A stretch of 64,000 nucleotides of DNA, taken from Azolla caroliniana (lineage: Eukaryota > Polypodiophyta). The notes below the pieces were generated by a model. The model saw only the letters and a program-made list of their open reading frames with translations, had not been told where the DNA came from and ran no database searches. The stretch lies in the NCBI GenBank assembly GCA_043228905.1, contig JBHGNT010000011.1:1364001-1428000 (forward strand). Direction: 5' to 3'. Each line of letters opens with the position of its first letter. The first letter of the stretch is position 1. Positions 29,052-41,128 of the stretch are shown here, one piece after another. The position numbers were made by a program, and so were the translations under genes.

Positions 29052-31337
29052 ATGATGGTCGGCATCGTTGGCCGAGAAAGGGAAAGGGCGGAGGAGCGAC
29101 TTCGAGCGTGCGGAGTTCTCGGCCCGAACGAGGAAATCAGCGGGGCCGTGGAGGCGGTCTCCTTCGACGACACCTTGGGGATGCTGAGGATGGTAGCCGG
29201 AGAAGACCTTAACGAAGACCGGACGATACCGGTATGTTCCGAAGAGATGTACGAAGTCATCGCGAACTTCAGCCAGGGGCTCTGGTCGGATCGGACGGCC
29301 CGAGTTAGCACGAAGTACAAGACTGTGGACCGGAAGGTAAGGCCAGTCGCGGCACCCTTACCGGAGGGCAGCGAGTCCCGAATCAGAGGGGTTGCGTCGG
29401 ACCCCAGTTTACGAGATCCGGCCTGCATAGGACACACCTTCACCGACGGGACGCTCCGGGAGCTCAAGGTAGGTGGGGGCGGGTTCCTACTGCCGGCGGA
29501 GGAAGACCGGTTTCGGAGAATGCTCGGAAGGCACGGGAAAGCCTTCGCATTCTCACTGGAAGAGATCGGGTGCGTAGACCCGACGATCGTGGAGCCGATG
29601 GTGATATTCACGGTACCGCATGTGCCGTGGAATCTCAAGCCAATTCCGATACCGAGCGCTCACATCCCGAAGTTGATGGAGCTATTGAGGCAGAAAGTAG
29701 ATATGGGCATTCTCGAACTGTCGAGTGCCCCATACTCGAACCGATGGTTTACCGTACCAAAGAAAAACGGAACGATGCGCTTCATTCAAGGCCTGCAGCC
29801 GGTCAACAGAGTGACCATTCGGAACGCAGGAATCGGACCGACCATAGACGAGTTCGCGGAGGCCTTCGCCGGAAGGTCGATTTACTCGGTCGGTGATCTA
29901 TACTCGGGGTACGACCAGTTCCAGCTAGCCGTGGAGAGTAGAGACATTACGACGATGCGAACTCCCCTCGGCCTAGTGCGAATGTGTACCCTGCCACAAG
30001 GAGGGACCAACTCGGTGGCCCACATGGTGAATGCAATGAACAAGGTACTGAGGGATTGCATCCCGGACATCACCATGCCGTTTCTGGACGACATCCCGAT
30101 AAAGGGGTGCCCGGTGGAAGAGAAGGACGAGACAGTCGGGCCGGACGGATGCCGGCGATTCGTGGCAACACACATCGACGACTGCGAGAAGGTGCTACAA
30201 AGGCTAGAGGATGCGAGGCTCACCTTCTTCGGGGAGAAATCGGCCTTCGGGCAATCAGAAATCCTGGTGGTCGTACACCTGTGTGGACCGTATGGCCGGA
30301 AGCCGTCTCCGGCAAAAGTAGAAGCCATCTCCGCGATGAAGACCGACTGTAGCTCGGTTACGGAAGTTCGGAGGTTCCTGGGGGCATGCGCATTCTACCA
30401 CATATGGATTCCGCACTACGCCCACGTTGCGAAGCCGCTATACGGTTTGCTAAAGAAGGGGCGGAAATTTGAGTGGCGAGACGAGCACACGGAGTCGGTC
30501 CAGAAGCTGAAGGAAGCTCTTGCGACAGCACCGGCGCTCCGGAAGGCTGTCTATGAGAAAGGTACCCCGGTATACATAACGGTGGATACGAGTCCGACTG
30601 GGATCGAATGGGTCGTCAACCAAGAAGACAAGGACGGCATTCGGTTCCCGATCTGATTCGGCGCAAAGGTCCTCAGTGAGCGACAGCGAGGGTACGCCCA
30701 GGTTAAACGCGAACTCTGGGGTATCGTTTCGGCAGTAAAGGCCGACAAAGACTACCTAATCGGTACAGAAGTGATTATCGAGACGGATTGCCTGCCGATT
30801 CTCGGCATGGTTTCCGGATGCGCGACACCGGACCTGGCGATGCTCCGGTGGATAGCGTACATCAAGTCCCTAGATCCGGAAATACGGCACATTTCCAGAA
30901 AGGACAACGCCATGGCCGACATGCTTTCGAGGACGAGGTTTGATGACGAGGGCGGCATGGTTTCGAAGGACGAAGAAGTCGGCGTGGACTTCTTCGAGGC
31001 GGCGTACGTGACGACCGATGGGACGAGCACTCCGGCACTTAACGACTTCGACGAGAGCAGGTATGACGGCGAGTGTCTCCAGATCGGTGGATTTTTTAGG
31101 ACAATGACGCCGGATACGTCATGGACGAAGGACGAGGCCAACCGGATCCGGAAGAAAGCTTACCAATTCTTTCTCCGGGACGGATACTTATGGAAACACC
31201 CGAAGAAGAGGAACGACGTCCCGCTCCGGGTGGTGGCGATGAAGGAAGAACAGGAGGAGCTGCTGACGGCCTACCACGACAGCCCTTGGGCTGGACACCG
31301 TGGAACGTGGGCCACGTTCGAGAAGATAAAGGGGTAG
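29052..31337 (+). pseudogene. Gypsy F reverse transcriptase and RNase H
   Basis: One frame from 29052 to 31337 with a single TGA at 30654-30656. RT blocks: WFTVPKKNGTMRFIQGLQPVN, GYDQFQLAVE, then MPFLDDIPIKG, the catalytic F-x-D-D in a context unlike the usual DDILIYS. RNase H: PVYITVDTSPTGIEWVVNQ (D), then after the stop ELWGIVSAVK and IIETDCLPIL (D). HRGTWATFEKIKG begins the integrase HHCC. The enzyme makes cDNA from element RNA. The stop leaves RT intact but removes RNase H and integrase. Confidence 0.85.
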
Positions 31338-32468
31338 TATTGGTGGCCAGGACTGTACCAGGACATGCGTCGGTTCGTGACAACTTGCGAGAGCTGTCAG
31401 ATGCACTCCATAGTCTGACATCGGGACGGGCTTCACCCTACGTATCCTCCGACCATCCACTTCAAATGGATGGTAGACCTGGTGACGATGCCGATGGGAG
31501 TAGGACAGATGCGGTATCTGGTCCTGGCTCGGGAAGATCTGACGAACCAGGTGGAAGGCCGGGCCCTTCAGAACAAAACGACGGCAGCCGTATGTCGGTT
31601 CCTGCTCGAGGACGTGATATGCCGGTACGGATGCGTCGGGAAGATCGTGGCTGATCGCGGGGAGTTGGACGCTGAAGAGGCCGAGGAGCTGTTCGACCGG
31701 CTAGGAATCAAGCTCTCGCTTACTACTGCGTACAATCCAGAGGCGAATGGAAAGGTCGAGCGTGGACACGGACCGATCGTCAAGGCGTTAGTTCGGGCAT
31801 GCGGAGGACAAGTCGGGAACTGGCCACGGCTATTGCCTTACGCGTTGTGGGCGGACCGAACTACGCACGGTTCGGTAACCGGATTCATGCCGGCACAGCT
31901 CATGTTTGGGCAGAAGCCGATCATGCCGATGGAATGTACGATCTCCTCATGGGCCACCGTGGACTGGAGGGACGAGATGAGCAGGGAGGAACTGCTGGCG
32001 GCGTGCATACGACAGCTCGAGCGAAGACCGGAGGAAGTAGAGCAGGCTACGGAAAAGCTTCGGGTGGTAAGGACGAGGAACAAAGCCCGGTTCGACCGAA
32101 CGCACCGGCTTCGACCGAAGAAGATCGAGGAAGGCGACTGGGTGCTAGTCTACGACAATAGCCTCGACAACCAACACCGAGCAACATGGAAGTTCGCAAG
32201 AAGGTGGTTCGGGCCTTACGTAGTACAAAACGTCAACGCCAACGGGACGTACCATCTGGCTGAACTCGACGGCACGAGAATGGCGATACCGGTAGCTGGG
32301 AAGCGGATCAAAGCGTTCAAGAAGCGTCACGACGACGAGCCGGATCCGGTTAACCTGGACCACGAACGATCCGAAACCGAGGAAGAACCGACGGGCGGGG
32401 AAATGATGACTGGACCGGTTTCCTCCGTCCCAGCTCAATTTGGCGCATGCCGGTGGATGCGCGGTTAG
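31338..32468 (+). pseudogene. Gypsy F integrase
   Basis: Same frame as RT after TAG 31335-31337 and a further TGA near 31418. YWWPGLYQDMRRFVTTCESCQ completes the HHCC zinc region. Core: MVDLVTMPMG (first Asp), IVADRGELDAEEAEELF (second Asp) and TTAYNPEANGKVERGHG (Glu). WKFARRWFGPYVV and GKRIKAFKKRHDDEP form the C-terminal domain, ending with an acidic tail and no chromodomain. It would insert cDNA. Only two nonsense codons separate it from an intact protein. Confidence 0.85.
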
Positions 32469-32479
32469 GTGGGGGCGGA

Positions 32480-33102
32480 TGTCATGAAGAAAACTGTCCA
32501 CAAGCGGAATCGGTGCACCAGAGCATAGGAACCGGCTCTTCATATACGTACGCCTTAAGTTGTACATAGAAGATCCTAGGTAGGTGGATTCGGTAGGTAG
32601 GAAGTTAGTGGGAAACGGCTCCTTCCTTGCCTAAAAAAAGGAGGGAGACGAGGAGGGGAGGGGGATCGTGAAGGAAGAGAGGACGAATTGCTGTCAGATT
32701 GCGGGGCCGAAGGCTTCTCTCTCTTCCAAACTCCTTAGCTTCTTCCTGTGCAGGTTTCGGGAGGCTCGCGCTGCTCTGAGGAAAGCCCGAGTGCTTCCCG
32801 CAACACCTCCAACCTACTCCTTTCTTCCTGTGCGTTTACGAACAGGCATCGGCATCTGTTCGCCGGCCTGCTCGGTTGTAACCGACTTCGTGTTCTTGTT
32901 GTTTGTCTTTGTTAATACATACATACCTTCGTGTCTCTCTGTGTCGTTGTCCCACTCGCGTCCTTGAGTCGAAGGGCCGTGTCCCTGTGGATCTACGCTC
33001 GCACCCAGTGGGTCTCTTCCCTTCTCCTTTCTCTCTTGCTCTTCGGTACAAGACCCCCGAGGTCCCGCCTCATTCCACGCATCCGCGAGGAATACCTCGA
33101 CA
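32480..33102 (+). repeat. 3' LTR of gypsy F
   Basis: Starts TGTCATGAAGAAAACTG after a polypurine tract (GGTGGGGGCGGA) and ends CCTCGACA. Equal in length to the 5' LTR. The G LTR resumes with ACGTTGGTGAGG at 33103. Confidence 0.93.
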
Positions 33103-33560
33103 ACGTTGGTGAGGGTAAGTCACCAATATTTACATTAGTGAAGGGTATGTTCACTAATGTTAAAAAGGGGACTAATGATTGGATAGAAGGAATGATAAGT
33201 CCATGCACTATCATGATTTGGACAACCAATGAATGGAGAGCCTTTTAGAAAGGCACATCTATTCAAGGGGCCTAGGAAAAGGTATAAATATGAGGCTTAG
33301 CTACCCTCATAATTACATTACGTCGGAAGGCTGTTGTCTTAGACACCGGTGGTGCGGGATAGGCTTTTGTCTCGACGATCGTGTTTATCTCTTGTAAGGT
33401 ATTAGTCATCCTAATATCCGGCGGTATGGGACGTTGGTGGTAGGTTGGCTATGTCTAGATCATAGCTCGGGGGTGGTCGGGTGGAACGGGTTCTTCTATC
33501 CAATCTATTTTCCTTCTTTGACTTTACTTTGGTCTATTGATTAGTAATAATCTCTTAACA
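33103..33560 (+). repeat. Remainder of gypsy G 5' LTR
   Basis: Matches 39203-39657 of the 3' LTR almost base for base. Ends CTCTTAACA at 33560, followed by the primer site TGGTATTAGAGC at 33562-33573, a one-base variant of the initiator-Met site. Confidence 0.9.
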
Positions 33561-33573
33561 ATGGTATTAGAGC

Positions 33574-34842
33574 TTTTACTAACAATCTTTTTTGTTGTTT
33601 TGATATTTTTTGCGTGTGAGCGATGGGGATCTAACAAGGCTCGTCATGCTCTTCTTAGGATCAAAACAACACTCTAAACCTAGTATTCTTCTTTCTCGAT
33701 CTCTCTTCTTTCTATGATGCGTTCTTGTTGGTCAAATCAAATTTGTATTACGTTTTCTTTTCTTTTCTTTCTTCTTTCTACCACGATACGATTTTAATTA
33801 TTATTGTGCATTGGGCCGACCGTGTTTGCACTAATCGCACAGGCTCAACTCATAGCCCTTTTGTTTATTGCAATGTATCTCCTATGCTCCCCTCTCCTGA
33901 GCCTTCTCTTATGATATTAATTATTGTTGTGCATTGGGTCGAGCTTGTTTGCCCTAATCGCACACGCTCACCTCATGGCCCTTTTGCATATGATGTTGAG
34001 TATGCCACTCTTCCCTCTATTGAGCCATCACTTGGCTGAGTCTATGGGATGTTGTGGCCATGACGAGGTGTATGTCGCCTACCTATGCCACTCTACTATC
34101 TATTGAGCCATCACTTGGCCGATTCTATGGGATGTTTTGGCCTTGACGAGGTATATGCCACCTACCTATGTCACTTTACTTTTTATTGAGTTATCACTTG
34201 GCCGATTCTAGGGAGATGTGGTGGTCTTGAGGAGGTGCATGTCGACTACTCTAGGGTTTCGTACCTTAAGGCATGCTTAATGTTCCATATACCTAATTGC
34301 TTATTATTCTAATTAATTTCTAATTCCACAAATTGTCATTTTACTTATATGATTATCTCGTAAATATTGTTTACTCGCCCACAATTAATTCTCCTTTTTG
34401 CCCTTCCTTTTCATGTATAAAGTATTTACATGAGTTTACCTATGATCTAACGCTTCTGTGTAGACTATTTTTTTAGTATGGAATGGGCATCATGCTGTTT
34501 TTTTTAGAATGATTTTTCCAACGGATCATCTACGGCTAATAATATAAGGCTAACTAGGAAATTACATTCATGTTGGAACCATGGTTGAGCCTCGGGGAGC
34601 CGCCATGATTACTCAAGATAGAGATCTGAGAAAGACATCTTAGCTATGTTTGCCCCCATGGTTTTTAAAACACCATAGTGTTACCATAGTTATCCGATCT
34701 CGAATCACATCTCACATGTCTAGAGGGGTAAAGACGTGAGATGCTTTCTTGGTAAAGTTCTTACAGTCAAAATTTCAAGCATTCATTTTGCTTGTGTATT
34801 TTTTGAACTTCCTTATTTATATTGCGTACCCACAACTTGCAT
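33574..34842 (+). repeat. Long repetitive leader of gypsy G
   Basis: 1.27 kb without coding sequence between primer site and gag. It holds two ~122-bp repeats (around 33795 and 33916, sharing TGTGCATTGGG-CGA and CTCATGGCCCTTTTG) and three ~83-bp repeats starting GAGCCATCACTTGGC at 34022, 34105 and 34188. The rest, to 34842, is AT-rich. It may contain packaging signals. Confidence 0.75.
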
Positions 34843-35824
34843 CATGGAACAAGTTTTGAACGCTGTTGGAGCGATCTCTCCAACCGAGACCTCTCAACTC
34901 CAATCCGCATCTCGCACACAAGCTGAGATCACTATTGAGCAATTGCTCACTACTACCTTGAATCAATTGGCCGAAATGAAGCAAGCGAATATGGCATTGG
35001 AAAAGAAATTTCAAGAATTGACTATTGAGTCGAAGAAAGAAAGTGAACCTTCTTTCGTAGTAACGCCATTCAAGGGAGATAAGAAAGAAAGAACTGAGGA
35101 GGCCATTAGCACTTGGCTTGGTCATTGGGAGTCTCCCTTTGAGCTCCACCCCAAGCCCGATGCTGTAAAAATTGGTTATGTCGTTCATGAGTTAGGTGGC
35201 CGAGCTGCTGCTTGGTAGCGCGGCCTAAGGTTTGCAAAGAACTTACCCACAACTTGGGAAGGTTTCGTTGATGTTTTTAAGAACTAGTTTTTACAGCCAC
35301 CTTCTCAAACTGAACAAGCGCAACACTTGCTCACGTTGTCGAGTAAGCCATTTACCTCTCTTGAGGAATAAGTGCATCATGCTCGGACCCAGATCAAAAA
35401 ATCGGGACTTACGGGTGAGAAATGGTTTGTTGAATGGTATTCCCAATGGGGATTACCATTGGATTGTCCATGACAAGGACCCCACAACTTTTGAGGAAGC
35501 CATCAACATTGTACTTCGGTATCATAGGACTTCCAAGAAAGACAACAATAAACTTGAGTTCGCCAAAACTTCGAATGTCAAGTTTATTGGGAAACGTAAG
35601 CAATCCAATGACACTCTTGACTGCGACTCTAAGAAACCAAACCTCTTCTGTGCATATTGCAAGAAGCGGGGCCACACAAAGGATACCTGTCGTCGTCTTG
35701 AGAGGAAGTCAATGAACAACCCTCCTCAAGACAAATCTACGAGTCACACATGTGAGTCTTTTGATGTTGTTGAAGATCATACCAACCACTTAAGTTCATG
35801 TGAATGCACTTTTCCTTCACATTA
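34843..35824 (+). pseudogene. Gypsy G gag
   Basis: The ATG at 34843 (MEQVLNAVGAISPTETS) starts an open 125-codon frame with a Lys/Glu-rich coiled-coil-like segment and the block PFKGDKKERTEEAISTWLGHWE. It stops at 35216, then continues in another frame with KDPTTFEEAINIVLRYHR and a CCHC knuckle FCAYCKKRGHTKDTC near 35648. One or two frame breaks. Typical Ty3-gypsy Gag layout. Confidence 0.78.
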
Positions 35825-36246
35825 ACTTGGACCTAATGATTTACTCCGAGCAGTCGGGTATATCAATGGAACACAAGCACATTTCTTGTTTGATTCCGGT
35901 AGTTCTCACAATTTTCTTAATGATCACTTTGTGCAGCAAATGGAACTCCACATAAACACAAGTGATCATATCCATCAAGTTCATGGCAAATGGAAGCATT
36001 CAATACATCAGTGGCATTGTTTGTCAACTACCAATTCAAATAGATACCTATTTGGAGAAGCTAGACTTTCATGTTATGAAACTACAATCCACAAATGTCA
36101 TTTTAGGATATCCTTGGTTTTTTAATAAAAACCCGTCTTTGTTCATTGATTGGGTTAATCACTCAATCACATTTGAACTTAATAATTGTAAACATTTTAT
36201 TCAATGTTCCAAACTTCTCGTTCACTTGTGTCTTCTAAATCTTTAA
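35825..36246 (+). pseudogene. Gypsy G protease
   Basis: ATVLFDSG-type block: HFLFDSGSSHNFLNDHFVQQM with an intact D-S-G, then after a frameshift QSTNVILGYPWFFNKNPSLFIDWVNHSITF, the gypsy protease C-terminal block. A frame break lies between the halves near 35985. Confidence 0.78.
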
Positions 36247-36383
36247 GTGAGTATTCTAGTTCATTAATTTATTTGTGTGTAATTGATCCTTCGCTTCAAT
36301 TTTATTATTTTAATATTGACGTCACACAATCACCACATTATGAACAATGATTACTTGACTCTATTTTAGACGATTTTCAAGAT

Positions 36384-37690
36384 GTGTTTCCTAAGGAATT
36401 GTCGCTTACTTTACCACCAAAACGTAATGTGGACCATCAAATTGAACTCATCCCCAGTGCTGCTCCTGTGAGCATTCCATCTTACCGACGTAGTCAATTA
36501 GAAGAGGATGAGATTGCTAAACAGCTTAAGGAATACTTGAGTATGGGCCACATTAGGTATAGTAAATCACTTTAGGGTGCGCTGGTTCTATTAGTTAAGA
36601 AGAAGGAAGGTTCATGGTGAATGTGTATCAATTATTTCCGTTTGAATAAAATGACAATTAAAAATGCGTATCCGTTACGTCGTGCCGATGATTTGATTGA
36701 TCGTTTGCATGGGGCCAGATATTTTACGAAAATTGACTTATGAATAGGTTATCATCATATTCGCATTGCCGAGGATGATATTCCTAAAACCGTTTTTCGT
36801 ACGCGCTATGGCCATTATGAGTTTTTAGTCATGCCTTTCAGGTTGACTAATGCTCCAACCACATTCCAACAAGCGATGAATGACGTTTTCCGAGATCAAC
36901 TCGGTGATTTTGTTGTCATGTTCTTGGATGATATTTTGATATATAGCCGTACCTTGCAAGATCATGTTCAACATGTTCGATTTCTTTTGCAAAACTTGTG
37001 TGACAACTCTTTCTATGTAGAACATTCAAAATATGTTTTTTTCCAAAAATCTATTGTGTACCTAGGTCATTTAATTACGGAAAATGGTGTTGAAATTGAA
37101 CCTTCTCGTATTGAAAAGGTTAAACTTTGGCCCATTCCTCACAATATTCGTGAATTGTGATCATTCTTAGGGTTTGTTGGATTTTTACGAAAATCAATTC
37201 GTAACTATTCCAAATTGACTACACCATTAACTGACATTTTAAAAGGTCATCCACGTAAGTCTGTCAAACCAATTGCATGGAATGAACAACTTGACAAATC
37301 ATTTGAGACACTCAAAGAGCATGTGTGTCTAGCTCCCACTCTTCTATTACCGGACCCTTCTAAGCCTTTCTCAATCGAAACGGATGCCAATGATTATGCT
37401 ATTGGTGTCGTTCTTTATCAAGGCGGTCACCCTATTGCTTTTGAAATTAAGAAGCTTGATGCTACTCAATCTTGGTATTCAGTTTGAGAGAAAGAGTTGT
37501 TTGCGGTAATACATTCACTTAAAACATGGAGGCACTATCTCTATGGAAATAAATTTGTGGTTACAACAGACCATCAATCATTGAAGTATTTTTGTGACCA
37601 GCCAGATCTTGTTTGTCATAAAGGCCATTGGGCTGATCTTATGCAAGATTTTGATTTTCCATATGGTATTGCAAGGGTTCTATGAACACT
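36384..37690 (+). pseudogene. Gypsy G reverse transcriptase and RNase H
   Basis: Blocks in order: [68 protein letters not shown], the intact catalytic FLDDILIYSR (about 36923), QKSIVYLGHLI, then RNase H with SIETDANDYAIGVVL and FVVTTDHQSLKYF. In-frame stops occur near 36573, 36620, 36740, 37158 and 37486, several of them TGA or TAG that look like decayed Trp or Gln codons. The polymerase copied element RNA; this copy is dead. Confidence 0.87.
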
Positions 37691-37849
37691 GTTGCGGATG
37701 CTCTTCGTCACATTAAAGAAGTTAACATGCTTAGCTTCACGAAAATAAAATCTGATCTTTTAGATCACCTTCGACGGAAATACCTTGATGACAGTTATTT
37801 TTCGAAATACTAGACGAAAGCCGAATCTGGTTTAGATACCGATACTCGC

Positions 37850-38852
37850 ACCCTACCCTCGAAGGCGACCTTTCACATTACAAACGGTTTGCTCTACCGT
37901 AGTGGAAAGGTTTGTGTTCCAGATTTACCAAACGTAAAACAGAAAATTCTTCATGAATGTCATGATGCACCATCTGCTGGTCATCTTGGAATACAACGCA
38001 CACTTGTTCTCATCTCGAGTACATTTTTTTGGCCTAAGATGCGCTCTGACGTGCATAAATACGTAACTCAATGCCTACAATGTCAGATTAATAAGTCGGA
38101 ACGACTTAAAGCTGCGGGTCTTTTACATCCCTTAGATATTCCCAACAACAAATGGGAAAGTGTCTTGATGGATTTTATTGTTAGTTTACCTCGTACACAT
38201 AGGGGTCATGATGCCAGTTGGGTTGTCATTGACAGACTCACAAAATTGGTTAGATTTATTCCTACCAAAACCACGGTAATCGCACAACAATTGGCTTATT
38301 AATTTGTTGATGAGTTATTTCATTTTTATGGATTACCGATGGATATTGTTAGTGATCGAGATTCCAAGTTTACTAGTGACTTTTGGACTCAAGTCTTTAA
38401 GAAACTAGAAACTATGTTGAGCATGAGTTCCGCACATCATCCTCAGTCTGATGGACAAACTGAACGAGGACATGCTTCGAGCTTATGTAGCAAAAACCCC
38501 TGCTAAGTGGGATCAATACCTTCCTATCTTAGAATTTGCCTATAATAGCTCTAACCATACATCCTTTGGATATAGTCCTTTTATGTTGATGTATGGTTTT
38601 CAACCACGTGCCCTAGTTGATGTCACGATTCATTGTGATACATTAGATAGTACACGCAATTTTTTGCAAGACATGAACCAAATGTTGCATATTGCCAAAG
38701 AGAATGTCAAGACAGCTCAAGATCGTGCTCGATTTTATGCTGATCAGGATAGACATCCTTGTGCATTTACTATTGGTCAAAAAGTTTTTGTGCATGTCCC
38801 TACTGACTCTACATCATTGTCTATGGGCAAGTGCGCTAAGTTAGCGGGTTGA
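37850..38852 (+). pseudogene. Gypsy G integrase
   Basis: ILHECHDAPSAGHLGIQRT ... CLQCQINKS (HHCC), WESVLMDFIVSLP (first Asp), DIVSDRDSKFTSDFW (second Asp), PQSDGQTER (Glu), and LPILEFAYNSSNHTSFGYSPFMLMYG. Stops near 38300 and a frame change near 38450 break it. Continues to a GPY-like region after 38850. Confidence 0.85.
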
Positions 38853-38989
38853 GTCATCTGCTTATCACCTTGCCTTACCCTGTAACATTGGTATTCATCC
38901 TATTTTTCACGTTAGTCGTCTAAAACCACTTTTAGGCTCTGGTGATAACACCATCACAATCCAAGATCTGGTAACATTAGAGGATTTTT

Positions 38990-39177
38990 CTTACAAACCT
39001 CATGTTCCTGAATGAATTCTTGATTCTCGTACTAAATGTTTACGTTCTAAAGAGATTCGGCTACTCAAGATCAAATGGATGGATAAACCTATTGATGATG
39101 CCACATGGGAACGCGAGCATACTCTTAAGGCACAATTTCCTCACTTTATATTGCAAGAGTGCAATCATTTGAAGTAG
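38990..39177 (+). pseudogene. Gypsy G chromodomain
   Basis: ILDSRTKCLRSKEIRLLKIKW followed by MDKPIDDATWEREHTLKAQFP is a chromodomain fused to the integrase C-terminus, as in plant chromoviruses. Such domains direct insertion to marked chromatin. One stop precedes the domain. A polypurine run (GTAGGGAAG) borders the 3' LTR. Confidence 0.75.
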
Positions 39178-39184
39178 GGAAGTA

Positions 39185-39657
39185 TGTTATGTACACATAA
39201 CGTTGGTGAGGGTAGGTCACCAATATTTTCATTAGTGAAAGGTATGTTCACTAATGTTAAAAAGGGGACTAATGATTGGATAGAAGGAATGATAAGTGCA
39301 TGCACTATCATGATTTGGACAACCAATGAATGGAGAGCCTTTTAGAAAGGCACATCTATTCAAGGGGTCTAGGAAAAGGTATAAATATGAGGCTTAGCTA
39401 CCCTCATAATCACATTACGTCGGAAGGCTGTTGTCTTAGACACCGGTGGTGCGGGCTAGGCTTTTGTGTCAACGATTGTGTTTATCTCTTCTAAGGTATT
39501 AGTCATCCTAATATCTGGCGGTACGGGACATTGGTGGTAGGTTGGCTATGTGTAGATCATAGCTCGGGGGTGGTCGGGTGGAACGGGTTCTTCTATCCAA
39601 TCTATTTTCCTTCTTTTACTTTACTTTGGTCTATTGATTAGTAATAGTCTCTTAACA
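39185..39657 (+). repeat. 3' LTR of gypsy G
   Basis: TGTTATGTACACATAACGTTGG ... CTCTTAACA, 473 bp, followed by TGCCT. The first 19 bases contain a small palindrome (TTATGTACACATAA), and gypsy F inserted immediately after this palindrome in the other LTR. Confidence 0.92.
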
Positions 39658-40521
39658 TGCCTCCTCAATCTCAACTCGGGTCGATTCCTACTGGTTGATG
39701 TCTGCTTCGGCTGGTATCCGGTTTGGACGATCTCCGATGTCCGCTTTGGCTCGTACTCTCGCTTGTACTCCCCCTCAAGCTTGGCAAGTCAGGGATCTTC
39801 AATTCGAGGTTTGACATGAATTGCCGAAGCTTGTCAGGGCGTAAGGCTTTGGTGAAGATGTCGGCCATCTGAAAATTCGTGTTGATGTGTTGAAGGTCTA
39901 CATCTCCGGCTTGTACGTGCTCTCGAATGAAGGATAGTGCAATTCAATATGTTTTGTGCATGAGTAGAACACCGGGTTCCGAGCCAGATATATACTGCTT
40001 ATGTTGTCGCAGTAAATGGGAGTCGGATCCTTGATTTGGACGCCCAGATCCTTCAAAATCCTATTGAGCTATACGGCTTCACATGCAACTATGGTTGCGT
40101 CAGGCCTGTATTCGCCCTCCGTACTCGAAAGTGCGACGATAGGATGCTTCTTACTACTCCAAGATATTGCTCCGCTACTTAGCAAGAAGACAAATCTAGA
40201 GGTCGATCGTCGATCGACTTTGTAGCCTGCCCAGCCCGCGTATGTGTACCCTTCAAGTCGTATTGGTGTGGCCGATGCATAGAGAACGTCGTAATCTATT
40301 GTGCCACTCACGTACCGTAATACTCGCTTAGCGCAATCGAAATGGATATCTTGCAGAGTTTGCATGAATTGGCTAAGGAGTCCAACTGGATAGCTAAGCT
40401 CGGGTCGAGTGATCGTGAGATAGATGACACTCCTGATCAATTGACGATATTGGGTCGGCTCACACTCTTTTGTGCCGGAGTCGGCATCCAATTTATGGTT
40501 TCGATCGAGTGGGGTTGCCAC
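39658..40521 (-). pseudogene. Copia D RNase H and Pol end
   Basis: Minus-strand frames: 40521-40069 (QYRQLIRSVIYLTITRPELSYPVGLLSQFM ... SSGAISWSSKKHPIVALSSTEGEY) and 39868-39671 (MADIFTKALRPDKLRQFM). This is the copia RNase H followed by the conserved C-terminal DIFTKAL. Frame breaks between the two near 39900-40070. Confidence 0.83.
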
Positions 40522-40530
40522 AGATTTACA

Positions 40531-41128
40531 CTAAGTCATCCTGAACTTGTCTAACAAGTTGAGGATGTAGTGCCGTTGGGAGATCATAATGTCGGCAGGA
40601 GTCCGAATTACTTTGATGCCTAGGAAGTAATGAAGCTCCTCCATGTCCATCATCTTGAATTTGTTGGAGAGGAGGGACTTCACCTTGTTGATGTCGACTA
40701 AATGCTCACCTCCAATAACCAGATGATCCATATAGAGGATGATGACAATTAGGCTTCTAGAGTCGTGTTGTACGTAGAGGGAGTTGTCGGATTTTGACAT
40801 TCAAAATCCAATTTGATGAAGATATTTCGTAATCTTCGAATGCCAAGCACGCGGTGCTTGCTTGAGGCCGTAGAGTGGCTTCTTGAGTTGGCACACGGAT
40901 TTCGGATGAATGCGCGATTCGAAGCCGAGAGGTTGTACCATGTACACCTCTTCTAATTTGCCTTGGAGGAAAGCGTTCTTGACGTCCATTTGGTGGAGGT
41001 GCCACCCTTTTGCCGCTGCGAGTGCAATTACAGTCTGCACCGTCGTCATCTTTGCCATGGGGGAAAATGTCTCTTCATAGTCGACTCCATGCGTCTTAGC
41101 GTATCCTTTCGCTACAAGTCGAGCTTTG
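40531..41128 (-). pseudogene. Copia D reverse transcriptase, distal part
   Basis: KARLVAKGYAKTHGVDYEETFSPMAKM, MDVKNAFLQGKLEEVYMVQP and LYGLKQAPRAWHSKI in the frame ending 40801, then IVIILYMDHLVIGGE. The catalytic Y-x-D-D is YMDH here, so the second Asp is lost. A solo LTR interrupts the gene at 41128/41129. Confidence 0.85.

Larger units (their letters stand above)
26155..33102 (+). mobile_element. Gypsy element F, youngest large insertion
   Basis: 6,948 bp with two 623-bp LTRs that are nearly identical (scattered single-base differences only) and a 4-5 bp duplication (A)ACGT (ending 26154; starting 33103). It has an open gag and a pol frame with only three in-frame stops. GC content is clearly higher than in the surrounding elements. 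It lies inside the G LTR, so it is younger than G. Confidence 0.9.
26137..39657 (+). mobile_element. Chromodomain gypsy G, host of gypsy F
   Basis: The LTR (26137-26154 plus 33103-33560) and 3' LTR (39185-39657) bound a Ty3-gypsy in plus orientation. Target duplication TGCCC / TGCCT at 26132-26136 and 39658-39662. It inserted exactly between the 3' LTR of copia D and its polypurine tract. Gypsy F later inserted 18 bases into the G 5' LTR. Confidence 0.88.
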
